This document shows positions 1-5,691 of a stretch of 5,756 bases of DNA, piece after piece. The first letter of the stretch is position 1. Every line of letters begins with the position of its first letter. The translations under genes were made by a program, and so were the position numbers. The notes under the pieces are model-generated. The model was not told the DNA's origin and did not search any database. It saw only the letters and a list, made by a program, of their open reading frames with translations. Source of the stretch: Planctomycetota bacterium (GTDB lineage Bacteria; Planctomycetota; Planctomycetia; Pirellulales; Pirellulaceae); assembly GCA_029259935.1 (NCBI GenBank), contig JAJDEH010000439.1, positions 1 to 5,756 of the forward strand, given 5' to 3'.

Positions 1-312
1 CACAAGCCAAACGGTCAAGCGTTTGTCTGTGTCAAAGGCAAACAGACATATTTAGGCAAACACGGCAGCGAAGCGAGCCTGGAGGCTTATCGCAATATCA
101 TTGCCCAATCTCGAGCCGAGAATGGGGAGCTGATTGCCCAACGTACCGGAAGCGATTGCTTACTGACCAAGATGAGCCAAAGGGGACGGGGGTCGTTTAT
201 GAAAGTGCCCCCTTGGCTTCTCCGAACGTCGCTGAACCTCATGGCAGCGTCGGCAGAGCACGGATTCGATACACGCAATGCCGGCGAATACTTACTCGTC
301 GCCAAAGTGTAG
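1..312 (+). pseudogene. truncated tyrosine recombinase (integrase) N-terminal fragment
   Basis: An open frame enters from the left edge and stops at TAG 310-312. Its first 45 or so residues (HKPNGQAFVCVKGKQTYLGK, then HGSEASLEAYRNII) resemble the N-terminal arm of planctomycete-type phage integrases, which typically read H-K-x-S-G-Q-A-x-V-x-L-x-G-x-x-Y-L-G followed by a G-S-x-x-S-x-x-Y helix. This is recognition from memory of the family. After about position 140 the resemblance stops, and the remainder (through SDCLLTKMSQRGRGSFMK to the TAG) looks like non-homologous DNA read in frame. The core-binding and catalytic domains (R-H-R-Y) are absent, so this is a 3'-truncated remnant. The true start lies outside the window. 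Alternatively it is a hypothetical short protein, which I consider less likely. Confidence 0.5.
177..216. repeat. REP-like imperfect inverted repeat
   Basis: CCAAAGGGG (177-185) faces CCCCTTGG (209-216) across about 23 bases that begin with a G-rich run (ACGGGGG) and end with TGC. One A/T pair is bulged. The G-run/C-run hairpin in non-coding DNA resembles a REP-type dispersed repeat, but only one copy is visible here, so repeat status is unproven. It lies roughly where the integrase fragment loses its family resemblance and may mark an old rearrangement junction. Confidence 0.3.
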
Positions 313-411
313 TGCTCGCCAAGACGGCACTTAGGAACAACCAACACCCTGAGGGCTCTGGAACGTACACGACGTTAACATCTCCTAGCCCGCCGCCGTG
401 AGCAAGTGAAC
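313..411. other. degenerate intergenic flank, no supported gene
   Basis: Between the TAG of the integrase remnant and the left end of the IS66 element I see no credible gene on either strand. The open frames crossing this stretch have unnatural composition and no ribosome binding site or recognisable motif. Confidence 0.5.
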
Positions 412-431
412 GTAAGCGCCCATCACGGCCG
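412..431 (+). repeat. IS66 left inverted repeat (IRL)
   Basis: GTAAGCGCCCATCACGGCCG matches the inverted right end at 16 of 20 positions, with the first 11 identical. GTAAGCG at the tip is typical of IS66-family termini. Two further outward bases (AC at 410-411) also match, extending the identity to ACGTAAGCGCCCA. Confidence 0.75.
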
Positions 432-444
432 TTATTGACGGCCG
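426..444. repeat. subterminal hairpin at IS66 left end
   Basis: CGGCCGT (426-432) and ACGGCCG (438-444) form a perfect 7-bp stem around the 5-base loop TATTG. It starts 14 bp inside the left tip. A hairpin with the same stem and loop sizes lies at the right end (5673-5691). It overlaps the possible tnpA -35 box, so it could affect expression or act as a transposase binding site. That role is inference. Confidence 0.5.
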
Positions 445-463
445 GTGTAAATTGAGGATTTCG
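435..463 (+). promoter_or_regulatory. weak candidate promoter for tnpA
   Basis: TTGACG (435-440) is a good -35 hexamer. At 17-bp spacing the -10 position reads ATTTCG (458-463), which is a poor match. The site lies inside the left end of the element, where an internal IS66 promoter would be expected. Planctomycete promoters often deviate from the sigma-70 consensus, so this is only suggestive. Confidence 0.25.
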
Positions 464-475
464 GTAATTCTCATA

Positions 476-480
476 GGAGG
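476..480 (+). promoter_or_regulatory. ribosome binding site of tnpA
   Basis: GGAGG, 6 bases before ATG 487 and 9 before the in-frame ATG 490. Both starts are usable and would differ by one methionine. Confidence 0.7.
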
Positions 481-486
481 CGCGGC

Positions 487-873
487 ATGATGGCGCAAGG
501 GTCAAAGACAGAGAAAGTTAACGCGTGGTCGGAACGTCTGGAGCGGTTTCAGAGATCAGACTTGACGGTCGCTCGGTTTTGCGAGGCCGAAGGCGTGTCG
601 CAGGCTGCGTTCTATGCGTGGAGGAAAAAGCTCGCTAATCGGTCTGGGGCGACGGGGAAGCCGAAGGTTGCTCGCCGGAGGTTCCAGGCCGTCGAAGTCG
701 CGACGCCGCTCGGTAAGCCGGAGCAACGGGCAGCGACGATTCGACTTGCCGAGGGCATCGAGATTGAACTTGGTAGCGATCCACGAGTTGTTGGCCAAGT
801 TGTCGAGTCGATCGTCAGGCAGCTTTACGAAGAGCGATTCGCAACGCCTTTGCAGGGAGACCGTGCATGCTAA
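487..873 (+). CDS. tnpA: IS66 TnpA accessory protein (helix-turn-helix)
   Basis: This 128-residue protein is the first gene of the IS66 trio. IS66 TnpA is a small DNA-binding accessory protein needed with TnpB for efficient transposition by TnpC; its exact role is unsettled. Residues about 12-45 (WSERLERFQRSDLTVARFCE, then AEGVSQAAFYAWRKKL) form the transposase-type helix-turn-helix: an S-x-x-T-x-x-x-F-C motif followed by a G-V-S-x-x-x-F-Y-x-W-R-K-K-L recognition helix. The linker after residue 46 is basic and proline-rich. The C-terminal half (about 84-113) reads IRLAEGIEIEL followed by the V-x-x-I-V-x-x-L tail usual for this family. The start follows a GGAGG site at proper spacing. Its stop overlaps the tnpB start by 7 bases, implying translational coupling. 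It looks full length. Confidence 0.88.
   Translation: MMAQGSKTEKVNAWSERLERFQRSDLTVARFCEAEGVSQAAFYAWRKKLANRSGATGKPKVARRRFQAVEVATPLGKPEQRAATIRLAEGIEIELGSDPRVVGQVVESIVRQLYEERFATPLQGDRAC
855..859 (+). promoter_or_regulatory. ribosome binding site of tnpB
   Basis: GGGAG, 7 bases before ATG 867 and inside the end of tnpA. It supports translation of tnpB coupled to termination of tnpA. Confidence 0.55.
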
Positions 874-1226
874 GTCTTTCGGGCGAACTCAGGATTTTCG
901 CTTACACGCTTCCGACCGACATGCGAAAAGGCTTCGATGGACTCAGCGGAATCGTGCGCAACGAGTTTCAAGCGGACCCGACTGACGGCAGCCTCTTCAT
1001 TTTCATCAACCGACGCCGCGACCGAATGAAGTTGCTGCATTTCGATGGAGGTGGGTACTGGTTGTACTATCGACTCCTCGAAGCGGGCACGTTCGAAGAA
1101 CTCCAGCCGACGGACGAATCGTGCAAGTTGCAAATCGATGCGACGCAGCTTTCCATGTTGCTGTCGGGCGTGTCGCTCCTGAGTGCGAAGAAGCGGCGCA
1201 AGCGTTACTCGGCTCGAGCGGCTTAG
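867..1226 (+). CDS. tnpB: IS66 TnpB accessory protein (IS66 Orf2-like)
   Basis: This 119-residue protein is the second IS66 gene and has the normal family length. The Orf2 signature is complete: an N-terminal strand then T-D-M-R-K-G-F-D-G-L (about residues 17-26), then LFIFINRRRDRMKLLHFDGG (about 43-62) and G-Y-W-L-Y-Y-R-L-L-E, then a basic C-terminal tail (KKRRKRY). IS66 TnpB is required for full transposition, although its biochemical activity is not established. It must not be confused with the RNA-guided nuclease TnpB of IS200/IS605 elements, to which it is unrelated. ATG 867 overlaps the tnpA stop and has its own GGGAG site. It appears intact. It is followed by an unusually long 167-bp gap before tnpC. 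Confidence 0.88.
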   Translation: MLSLSGELRIFAYTLPTDMRKGFDGLSGIVRNEFQADPTDGSLFIFINRRRDRMKLLHFDGGGYWLYYRLLEAGTFEELQPTDESCKLQIDATQLSMLLSGVSLLSAKKRRKRYSARAA

Positions 1227-1393
1227 CCATAACCCGCAAATCGACAATCCGTTGTCACACGACTTTCTTCAAGCAACGATCCCGCGCGGTTTGATTCGCA
1301 GTAGTCGATGTGAGCGAAAAGAATGTTCGACTTTTTTGAAAATATTGACGAAGTGGTCTTGCTAGCTTCGCGCGAATCCCTACACTTCAAGGC
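1227..1393 (+). other. tnpB-tnpC intergenic spacer
   Basis: A 167-bp non-coding spacer is present where IS66 genes are often more tightly packed. It contains a run of six T (1332-1337) and the perfect 10-bp palindrome TTCGCGCGAA (1367-1376), 17 bases before the tnpC start. A TTGACG hexamer (1345-1350) lacks a good -10 partner at 16-18 bp. No small gene with a ribosome binding site is apparent. The spacer could hold a separate control element for tnpC. Confidence 0.4.
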
Positions 1394-2821
1394 ATGAGTG
1401 ATCGAGCCACACTTTCCCGCGACCAGTTGCTTGAGTTGTTGCAGCAGGAAGAGCAACAACACGCGACGACTATCTTGATCAAAGACGATATTATCGCGCA
1501 GCTTGAACAAAAGAACCAAGAGTGGGAACTGGCTTACAACAAACTCTGGCACGAACGGTTTAACGCTCGGAGTGAACGCTACATCGCCGACGCGGACCAG
1601 TTGCGTTTGGATTTTGGCAATACGGATGAAGCGGCCGATGCAGCCGACGGTCTGGCCGATGCGGTCGACGAAGTCGACCTGATCCCGGCTCACAAACGTC
1701 GGAAACCTCGCAAGAAGCGGAACGAAAGCCTGCCCGAGCACTTGCCTCGCTATGAAGTGATCGCCACGGTTGCGGACGAACTCAAAAACTGCCCGACGCA
1801 TGGCGAGCGATCGCTGCTTCCCGAATCGATGTGGGATCGCACGGAAACGCTGGAGTTCGAACCGCCGCAACTCAAAGTTCGCGTGACGGTTTACCAGAAA
1901 TTCGCCTGCGAAAATCAGTCGCCGTGTGGTGTCGCTTCCCCCGAGCGTCCGACTGGCATCGTGGAAGGCGACAAGTACGACGCGAGCATCGCCGCCGAAA
2001 TCATCACGGGCAAGTTCGGTTATCACCTTCCGATTTATCGCCAGCAAGATTACTTCGCGGGGAGCGGCTGGACGCCGGGTCGCAGCACGCTGCTGAACAT
2101 TCTTTCCGGCAGCTACTTTGTGATCGAGCCGCTGATTCAGTACTTCCGCCAAACCGTACAAAGTGATTCGATCGTGGGCTGCGACGACACGGGCGTCACG
2201 TTGCTCTATCCGAAAACGATTCCGCAGTTTGACCTCGACGATCCGAAACAGCGACGGATTCATGAAGTGTTCACGAAAGCCTTGAACGAGAACAAGCCCA
2301 GCATTCGAGCCAAGATGTGGGCATATCGCGGTCAGACGATTCCGCTCAACGTATTCGACTTTACCGTCAGTCGGCACCGCGACGGCCCGGAATTATTCTT
2401 CGCGGATTACGAAGGAACCTTGCTCGGCGATTGTTGGCATGGCTTTGAATCGATTGCGTGCAACTCGTCCGACGCGATCGTTCGCGCTGCGTGCAACAGC
2501 CACGCGCGGCGGAAGATTCGCGAGTCGACGTCGTATCCGGCGGACCGGCGACTTTGGTTGAGCTGGTATCATTCGCTCTACGACATCGAGGACCGAGGCA
2601 AAGCCATGCTGGCCGAAGATCGGTTGGCTCTACGTCAGTCCGAATCTCAGCCGATCTGGGACAAGATCGAGTCGTGGTTAGCGGAAGTCAAGCTCCGCAC
2701 GTCGAACGTGGTCTTGCCCAAGAGCGACTTTGGCAAAGCACTCCAATACATTCGCAACCACTTCACGCAGCTGAAGTCATACCTGAACGACCCGTTCTTA
2801 CCGATGGATAACAACGAGACG

Positions 2822-2827
2822 GAACAG
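2822..2827 (+). repeat. left junction direct repeat (attL core)
   Basis: GAACAG encodes Glu477-Gln478 of TnpC and is repeated at 5321-5326, exactly 2499 bp away. The next nine bases are also similar between the junctions (CTGATGAAG versus ATCGTCAAG, both encoding hydrophobic-hydrophobic-Lys). The true crossover could therefore lie anywhere from 2822 to 2836. Serine integrases exchange strands at a 2-bp core within such short identities. Confidence 0.65.
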
Positions 2828-2950
2828 CTGATGAAGACCAGCGCGCCACAATGGGGGCGCAAAGATCGGTTGTTCGACAGGCCGAATTCGGATAAGAGTT
2901 GGTATTTCGGCTCTTTTGCAGGCATCAGCCTGGCACGATCGGTTGGTTCA

Positions 2951-2956
2951 AGGAGG
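2951..2956 (+). promoter_or_regulatory. strong Shine-Dalgarno before a small gene in the insert
   Basis: AGGAGG lies 6 bases before ATG 2963, the best ribosome binding site in the insert. It points to a real translation start there although the frame it opens has only 16 codons, ending at TAA 3011-3013. This is the basis for proposing the frame-shifted small gene at 2963-3138. Confidence 0.5.
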
Positions 2957-2962
2957 AACTGG

Positions 2963-3138
2963 ATGTCCGACACGGCAAAACGAAATCCCCCCCGCCATCA
3001 ATTCATCGCATAAAGCTAGCAGTGCTTTGGCAGCACCTTCCCGAGCGCACGCGGGAGGAAGCACTCACGATGGCCACGCGAATTCTCAAGTCTCATGTGA
3101 CACTTCAATCAAGCGGGGTGAAACATGAAGGCACTTAA
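2963..3138 (+). CDS. small helical protein gene upstream of the recombinase, apparently frameshifted at a C7 tract
   Basis: From ATG 2963, behind AGGAGG, the reading frame MSDTAKRNPP reaches a C7 run (2987-2993) and then stops at 3013. In the frame one base back, the sequence after the run stays open and protein-like to TAA 3136-3138: IHRIKLAVLWQHLPERTREE followed by ALTMATRILKSHV. This is an amphipathic helical stretch with an L-W-x-x-L-P motif that I loosely associate with small proteins encoded next to this type of recombinase. One extra C, or a -1 slip, would give a continuous 58-residue protein. The final 14 bases overlap the recombinase start, a layout typical of translational coupling. 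It could be a natural pseudogene, a sequencing error in the homopolymer, or programmed slippage. The function is unknown; an accessory DNA-binding role is a guess. Confidence 0.42.
3115..3120 (+). promoter_or_regulatory. ribosome binding site of the serine recombinase
   Basis: GGGGTG lies 4 bases before ATG 3125, a moderate Shine-Dalgarno situated within the end of the small upstream frame. Its position suggests that ribosomes finishing the small gene could re-initiate here. Confidence 0.45.
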
Positions 3139-5284
3139 ACAGCACTGCGATGCGATTGGCGAAAGCTCGAGTTCGGTTACCGCAAGACTTTCACCTATCG
3201 TCAGCAGCAAGATCGAAACGTGTCATCTTGCACGGTTGGCCGTTGTCTACGTACGACAGTCCAGTCCGCGTCAAGTTCGTGAAAACGTCGAATCAACCCA
3301 ACTCCAATACGATCTTGCGCGGCACGTGGAATCGTATGGTTGGCCGAACAACAGAATCGAAATCATTGACGACGATCTCGGTATAAGCGGGAAGAGCCTG
3401 GAAGGTCGAAGTGGATTTCGTCGGTTACTGGCCGAGATCTCTTTGGAGCATGTCGGCATTGTGATGGGAATCGAGATGAGTCGACTGGCGAGAAACTGTC
3501 GTGACTGGCATCAGTTGCTGGAACTGTGTGCTATTTTCGGAACGCTTCTAGGGGACGCCGACGGCATTTACAATCCGCGCGAACACAATGACCGCTTGCT
3601 GCTCGGCTTGAAAGGAACGATGAGCGAAGCAGAGTTGCATGTCCTCCGTTCACGGCTCGACGCCGGGAAAAAGAACAAGGCGAAGCGAGGTGAGTATATT
3701 GGTGAGGCGCCCCTCGGTTACGTTCGGGCCCGCGATAGTGTTGAGCTGGAGCCAGACGCTCAGGCCCAAGGCGTTGTACGTCTGCTTTTGGATAAGTTTG
3801 CAGAACTAGGAAGTGCTCACGCCGTACTGAAGTTCTTTCACAAGGAGGGCATCCTCATTGGACGACGAGTCCCAAACGGTTTGCAACCCGGAGAAATGAC
3901 TTGGCATCGCGCCAACCGAAGCACCATCCTTTATGTGTTGCACCATCCGATCTATGCCGGAGCATACGTCCACGGGCGCAGCAAGAGTTTCACTACCAGT
4001 AGCCCTGACGGAACCCACAAAACAGTTCAGCGTCGTGTGGATAGGGATGAGTGGGCGGTACTTATTCGCGACAAGTACCCTGCATACATTACGTGGGAGC
4101 AGTGGGAACGAAACCAGCGAAAACTAAAGGGAAACAGTACCCGATTCGGCTGTGGCGCCTCACGTGGCGCGTCCATCTTGGCCGGGCGAGTTGTCTGTGG
4201 AAAGTGTGGAGCACGGATGTCGGTACACTATCGTGATGGTGTCCCGTCGTTTGATTGTCGCCTTGCGAAATTGCAATATGGTGACAACGATTGCCAGTCT
4301 CTTAATGGTCGTTGGCTAGAGCCGATGATCGAGGAACTTGTGCTTCAAGCACTCGAGCCGGCGTCAGTTCAATTGAGCCTGCAGGCAGTGGACGACATTG
4401 AAAAGAACCGAGCAGATCTGGAAACACATCACAAGCAGTCGGTGGAACGAGCCACTTATCAGGCCGACATTGCTCGTCGGCGCTATGAGGAAGTCGATCC
4501 TAGCAACCGGCTTGTCGCAGCAGAACTTGAGAAGCGTTGGGAAGCAGCACTGGTGACACAACGCGAATGCGAAGAAGCACTCAATCGCTTTCGTCAAGAA
4601 ACACCAACCACACTGAAGACGGAAGAGAGATTGAAGATCACGGCGCTCGCGAACGACTTTCAATCTCTTTGGACAAGTCAGTCTACGTCCGGCAAAGACC
4701 GCCAAGATCTCGTCCGCATTCTGATCGAACGTATTGCGGTCGAAGTGGTTGATGGCACTGAGCGTCTATCAGTGACAGTTCACTGGGCAGGAGGTTACAC
4801 AAGTCAACACGAAACTCGAAGAACCGTCTCAACGTTTGACGAACTCGACGACTCGGACGCGCTGCTCGAACGAACACAGCAACTGTACAACTCAGGCTGT
4901 CCACGCGCTGAACTTATTCAACGCCTCAACGACGAAGGTTTCCGGCCAGCTCGTAAGAGCCAATTTACGGAGTCCAGTATCAATGCGTTAATGCTCGTAT
5001 TGAGACGCAAGGGCATGATCAGTTCTCGGCCGGAAGTTGCCAAGCCGTTTTGGAGATCGAAAGACCTGTCCAATACGTTAGGCATCAAGTCCAGCACACT
5101 AACTGGTTGGCGGCGCCGAGGCTGGGTGCAGGCGAAGAAGCTTGGACGCCGATGGATCTATTGGGCGAACGACGTCGATCTACCGCGGCTCAAGAAACTG
5201 GCCGCTCACCCACCTAGTGGCTCGACGCCCGCGCCAGGAGAATTGACTGCCCCAGCAGCTATCATGCCAGCTGAAACCTCTTGA
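3125..5284 (+). CDS. large serine recombinase with C-terminal helix-turn-helix
   Basis: This 719-residue protein breaks and rejoins DNA through a phosphoserine link and probably integrates and excises this insert. The catalytic domain covers about residues 35-185. YVRQSS gives Arg44 and nucleophile Ser46. E-S-T-x-x-Q follows at 56-61, G-x-S-G-x-x-x-x-x-R (86-95) next, and MSRLAR (118-123) supplies Arg120 and Arg123. The G-T-M-S-E-A-E-L-H segment starts the long E helix. A recombinase domain (about 197-285) ends in HHPIYAGAYVHGR. The zinc ribbon uses Cys358, Cys361, Cys378 and Cys390. A charged, Glu/Arg-rich coiled coil spans about 421-490. The C-terminus (about 640-695) adds a helix-turn-helix-like module (L-G-I-K-S-S-T-L-T-G-W-R-R-R-G-W, then W-A-N-D) and a proline/alanine-rich tail. 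All expected active-site residues are present. The frame is the same as that of both tnpC pieces. Whether it acts as integrase, transposase or only excisionase cannot be read from sequence. Confidence 0.9.
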   Translation: MKALKQHCDAIGESSSSVTARLSPIVSSKIETCHLARLAVVYVRQSSPRQVRENVESTQLQYDLARHVESYGWPNNRIEIIDDDLGISGKSLEGRSGFRRLLAEISLEHVGIVMGIEMSRLARNCRDWHQLLELCAIFGTLLGDADGIYNPREHNDRLLLGLKGTMSEAELHVLRSRLDAGKKNKAKRGEYIGEAPLGYVRARDSVELEPDAQAQGVVRLLLDKFAELGSAHAVLKFFHKEGILIGRRVPNGLQPGEMTWHRANRSTILYVLHHPIYAGAYVHGRSKSFTTSSPDGTHKTVQRRVDRDEWAVLIRDKYPAYITWEQWERNQRKLKGNSTRFGCGASRGASILAGRVVCGKCGARMSVHYRDGVPSFDCRLAKLQYGDNDCQSLNGRWLEPMIEELVLQALEPASVQLSLQAVDDIEKNRADLETHHKQSVERATYQADIARRRYEEVDPSNRLVAAELEKRWEAALVTQRECEEALNRFRQETPTTLKTEERLKITALANDFQSLWTSQSTSGKDRQDLVRILIERIAVEVVDGTERLSVTVHWAGGYTSQHETRRTVSTFDELDDSDALLERTQQLYNSGCPRAELIQRLNDEGFRPARKSQFTESSINALMLVLRRKGMISSRPEVAKPFWRSKDLSNTLGIKSSTLTGWRRRGWVQAKKLGRRWIYWANDVDLPRLKKLAAHPPSGSTPAPGELTAPAAIMPAETS

Positions 5285-5320
5285 AATCTTGATGAACAAC
5301 GAAAACAAGGAGCGCATTGT
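5285..5320. other. right end of the insert, mimicking the tnpC target
   Basis: This 36-bp non-coding tail lies between the recombinase stop and the right junction. It contains GATGAACAACGAAAAC (5291-5306), close to the tnpC target segment GATAACAACGAGAC (2807-2820): one inserted G and two substitutions. It may be part of the element's own attachment site. No terminator hairpin follows the recombinase gene. Confidence 0.4.
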
Positions 5321-5326
5321 GAACAG
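5321..5326 (+). repeat. right junction direct repeat (attR core)
   Basis: This is the second copy of GAACAG, in frame with the tnpC remainder that follows. Together with 2822-2827 it defines the 2499-bp unit. In the rejoined tnpC it is the centre of the short dyad GACG-N8-CGTC, compatible with the half-site symmetry expected at a recombinase target, though a four-base arm is weak evidence. Confidence 0.65.
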
Positions 5327-5644
5327 ATCGTCAAGCAAGTCGCCGTGGGCAGAAAAAACTGGCTTTTTGCTGGAAGCGTTGCCGCGGGCGAGCGGAGTGC
5401 TGGCTTCATGACGTTGGTCAGCAGTGCATTGCGGAACGACTTGAACATCTGGCACTACACCCAAGACGTTCTCAACCAGCTACTCTCCGGCGAGACCAAC
5501 TACGAGCCGTTACTGCCCTGGAACTGGGCGGCCCAGCATCCCGAAGCAATTCGCGAGTACCGGATCAAAGAACGCCGAGACCGCGCCGACCGGAAGCAAA
5601 CGAAGCGCGCCAACCGCCGCCGACGGCAGCTTCAAAAAGCGTAG
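5327..5644 (+). pseudogene. tnpC: IS66 TnpC transposase, 3' part (C-terminal domain)
   Basis: These 105 codons continue TnpC from Ile479 to the TAG at 5642-5644. They begin IVKQVAVGRKNWLFAGS, the G-R-K-N-W-L-F-x-G-S motif that follows the catalytic Glu in IS66 transposases, then continue GERSAGFMTLVSSALRNDL and a Trp-rich tail (W-H-Y, P-W-N-W). The end is a very basic helix (RIKERRDRADRKQTKRANRR), as in planctomycete IS66 TnpC proteins. There is no start codon with a ribosome binding site in this frame after the recombinase stop; GTG 5345 is in frame but has no convincing site. The fragment is therefore probably not translated unless the insert leaves. It has no internal stop or frameshift, suggesting a recent insertion or one still reversible. 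Confidence 0.9.
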
Positions 5645-5672
5645 CCGACGACCGTCCAAATCCCGCCAACCG

Positions 5673-5691
5673 GCCCACCGTCCTGGTGGGC
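5673..5691. repeat. subterminal hairpin at IS66 right end
   Basis: GCCCACC (5673-5679) and GGTGGGC (5685-5691) make a perfect 7-bp stem around the 5-base loop GTCCT, overlapping the inner part of the right inverted repeat. There is no following T run, so it is not a standard Rho-independent terminator. It mirrors the left-end hairpin in size and may block transcription crossing the element boundary or help transposase recognition. Confidence 0.5.

Larger units (their letters stand above)
1394..3013 (+). pseudogene. tnpC: IS66 TnpC transposase, 5' part, ending in a chimeric tail
   Basis: This is the DDE transposase of the element, cut by the recombinase insert. Genuine TnpC sequence covers residues 1-478. 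The domains run in order: an N-terminal coiled coil (about 8-52), a basic linker (KRRKPRKKR, 101-109), a zinc-binding region (Cys133, His136, Cys172, Cys178), and the catalytic core. The first catalytic Asp is Asp264 in GCDDTG, the second Asp346 in LGDCWHGF, and the catalytic Glu is Glu477 in DNNETE. The N-S-H-A-R-R-K motif (368-374) is also conserved. After Gln478 the frame runs into the insert for 61 non-native residues and stops at TAA 3011-3013, so the 539-residue product lacks the normal C-terminal domain. The start has almost no Shine-Dalgarno: AAGG ends one base before the ATG. Joining to 5327-5644 would give 583 residues. Confidence 0.9.
2828..5326 (+). mobile_element. serine-recombinase element inserted in tnpC
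   Basis: This 2499-bp unit interrupts tnpC directly after the catalytic Glu codon pair and is flanked by the direct repeat GAACAG. It has no terminal inverted repeats that I can see, as expected for serine-integrase-type integration. Its only substantial gene is a large serine recombinase, preceded by a small overlapping gene. Deleting one unit restores tnpC in frame, reading from DNNETEQ directly into IVKQVAVGRKNWLFAGS, the conserved IS66 C-terminal motif. No cargo beyond these two genes is visible, so it resembles a minimal IS-like serine transposon. Exact ends are uncertain by up to about 9 bp. Confidence 0.8.

Noticed and set aside
614..985. Plus-strand frame of 123 codons overlapping tnpA and tnpB
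   Set aside because: It is in an alternative frame of two well-supported IS66 genes, and its Arg/Ser-rich composition is typical of a shadow frame.
1223..2377. Long minus-strand open frame (384 codons) opposite tnpC
   Set aside because: It lies antisense to clearly conserved TnpC domains, its residue pattern (many Phe/Val/Arg, no recognisable domain) mirrors the codon bias of tnpC, and it has no convincing ribosome site.
2870..2896. TTGTTC (2870-2875) and GATAAG (2891-2896) as a promoter for the insert genes
   Set aside because: The spacing is only 15 bp and both hexamers are poor. It was not strong enough to annotate, although a promoter somewhere in 2828-2950 is expected.
5292..5411. Short frame from ATG 5292 (MNNENKERIV) across the right junction
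   Set aside because: It runs out of frame through the conserved tnpC C-terminal sequence and ends after 39 codons. The start probably reflects the target-like sequence at the insert end, not a gene.
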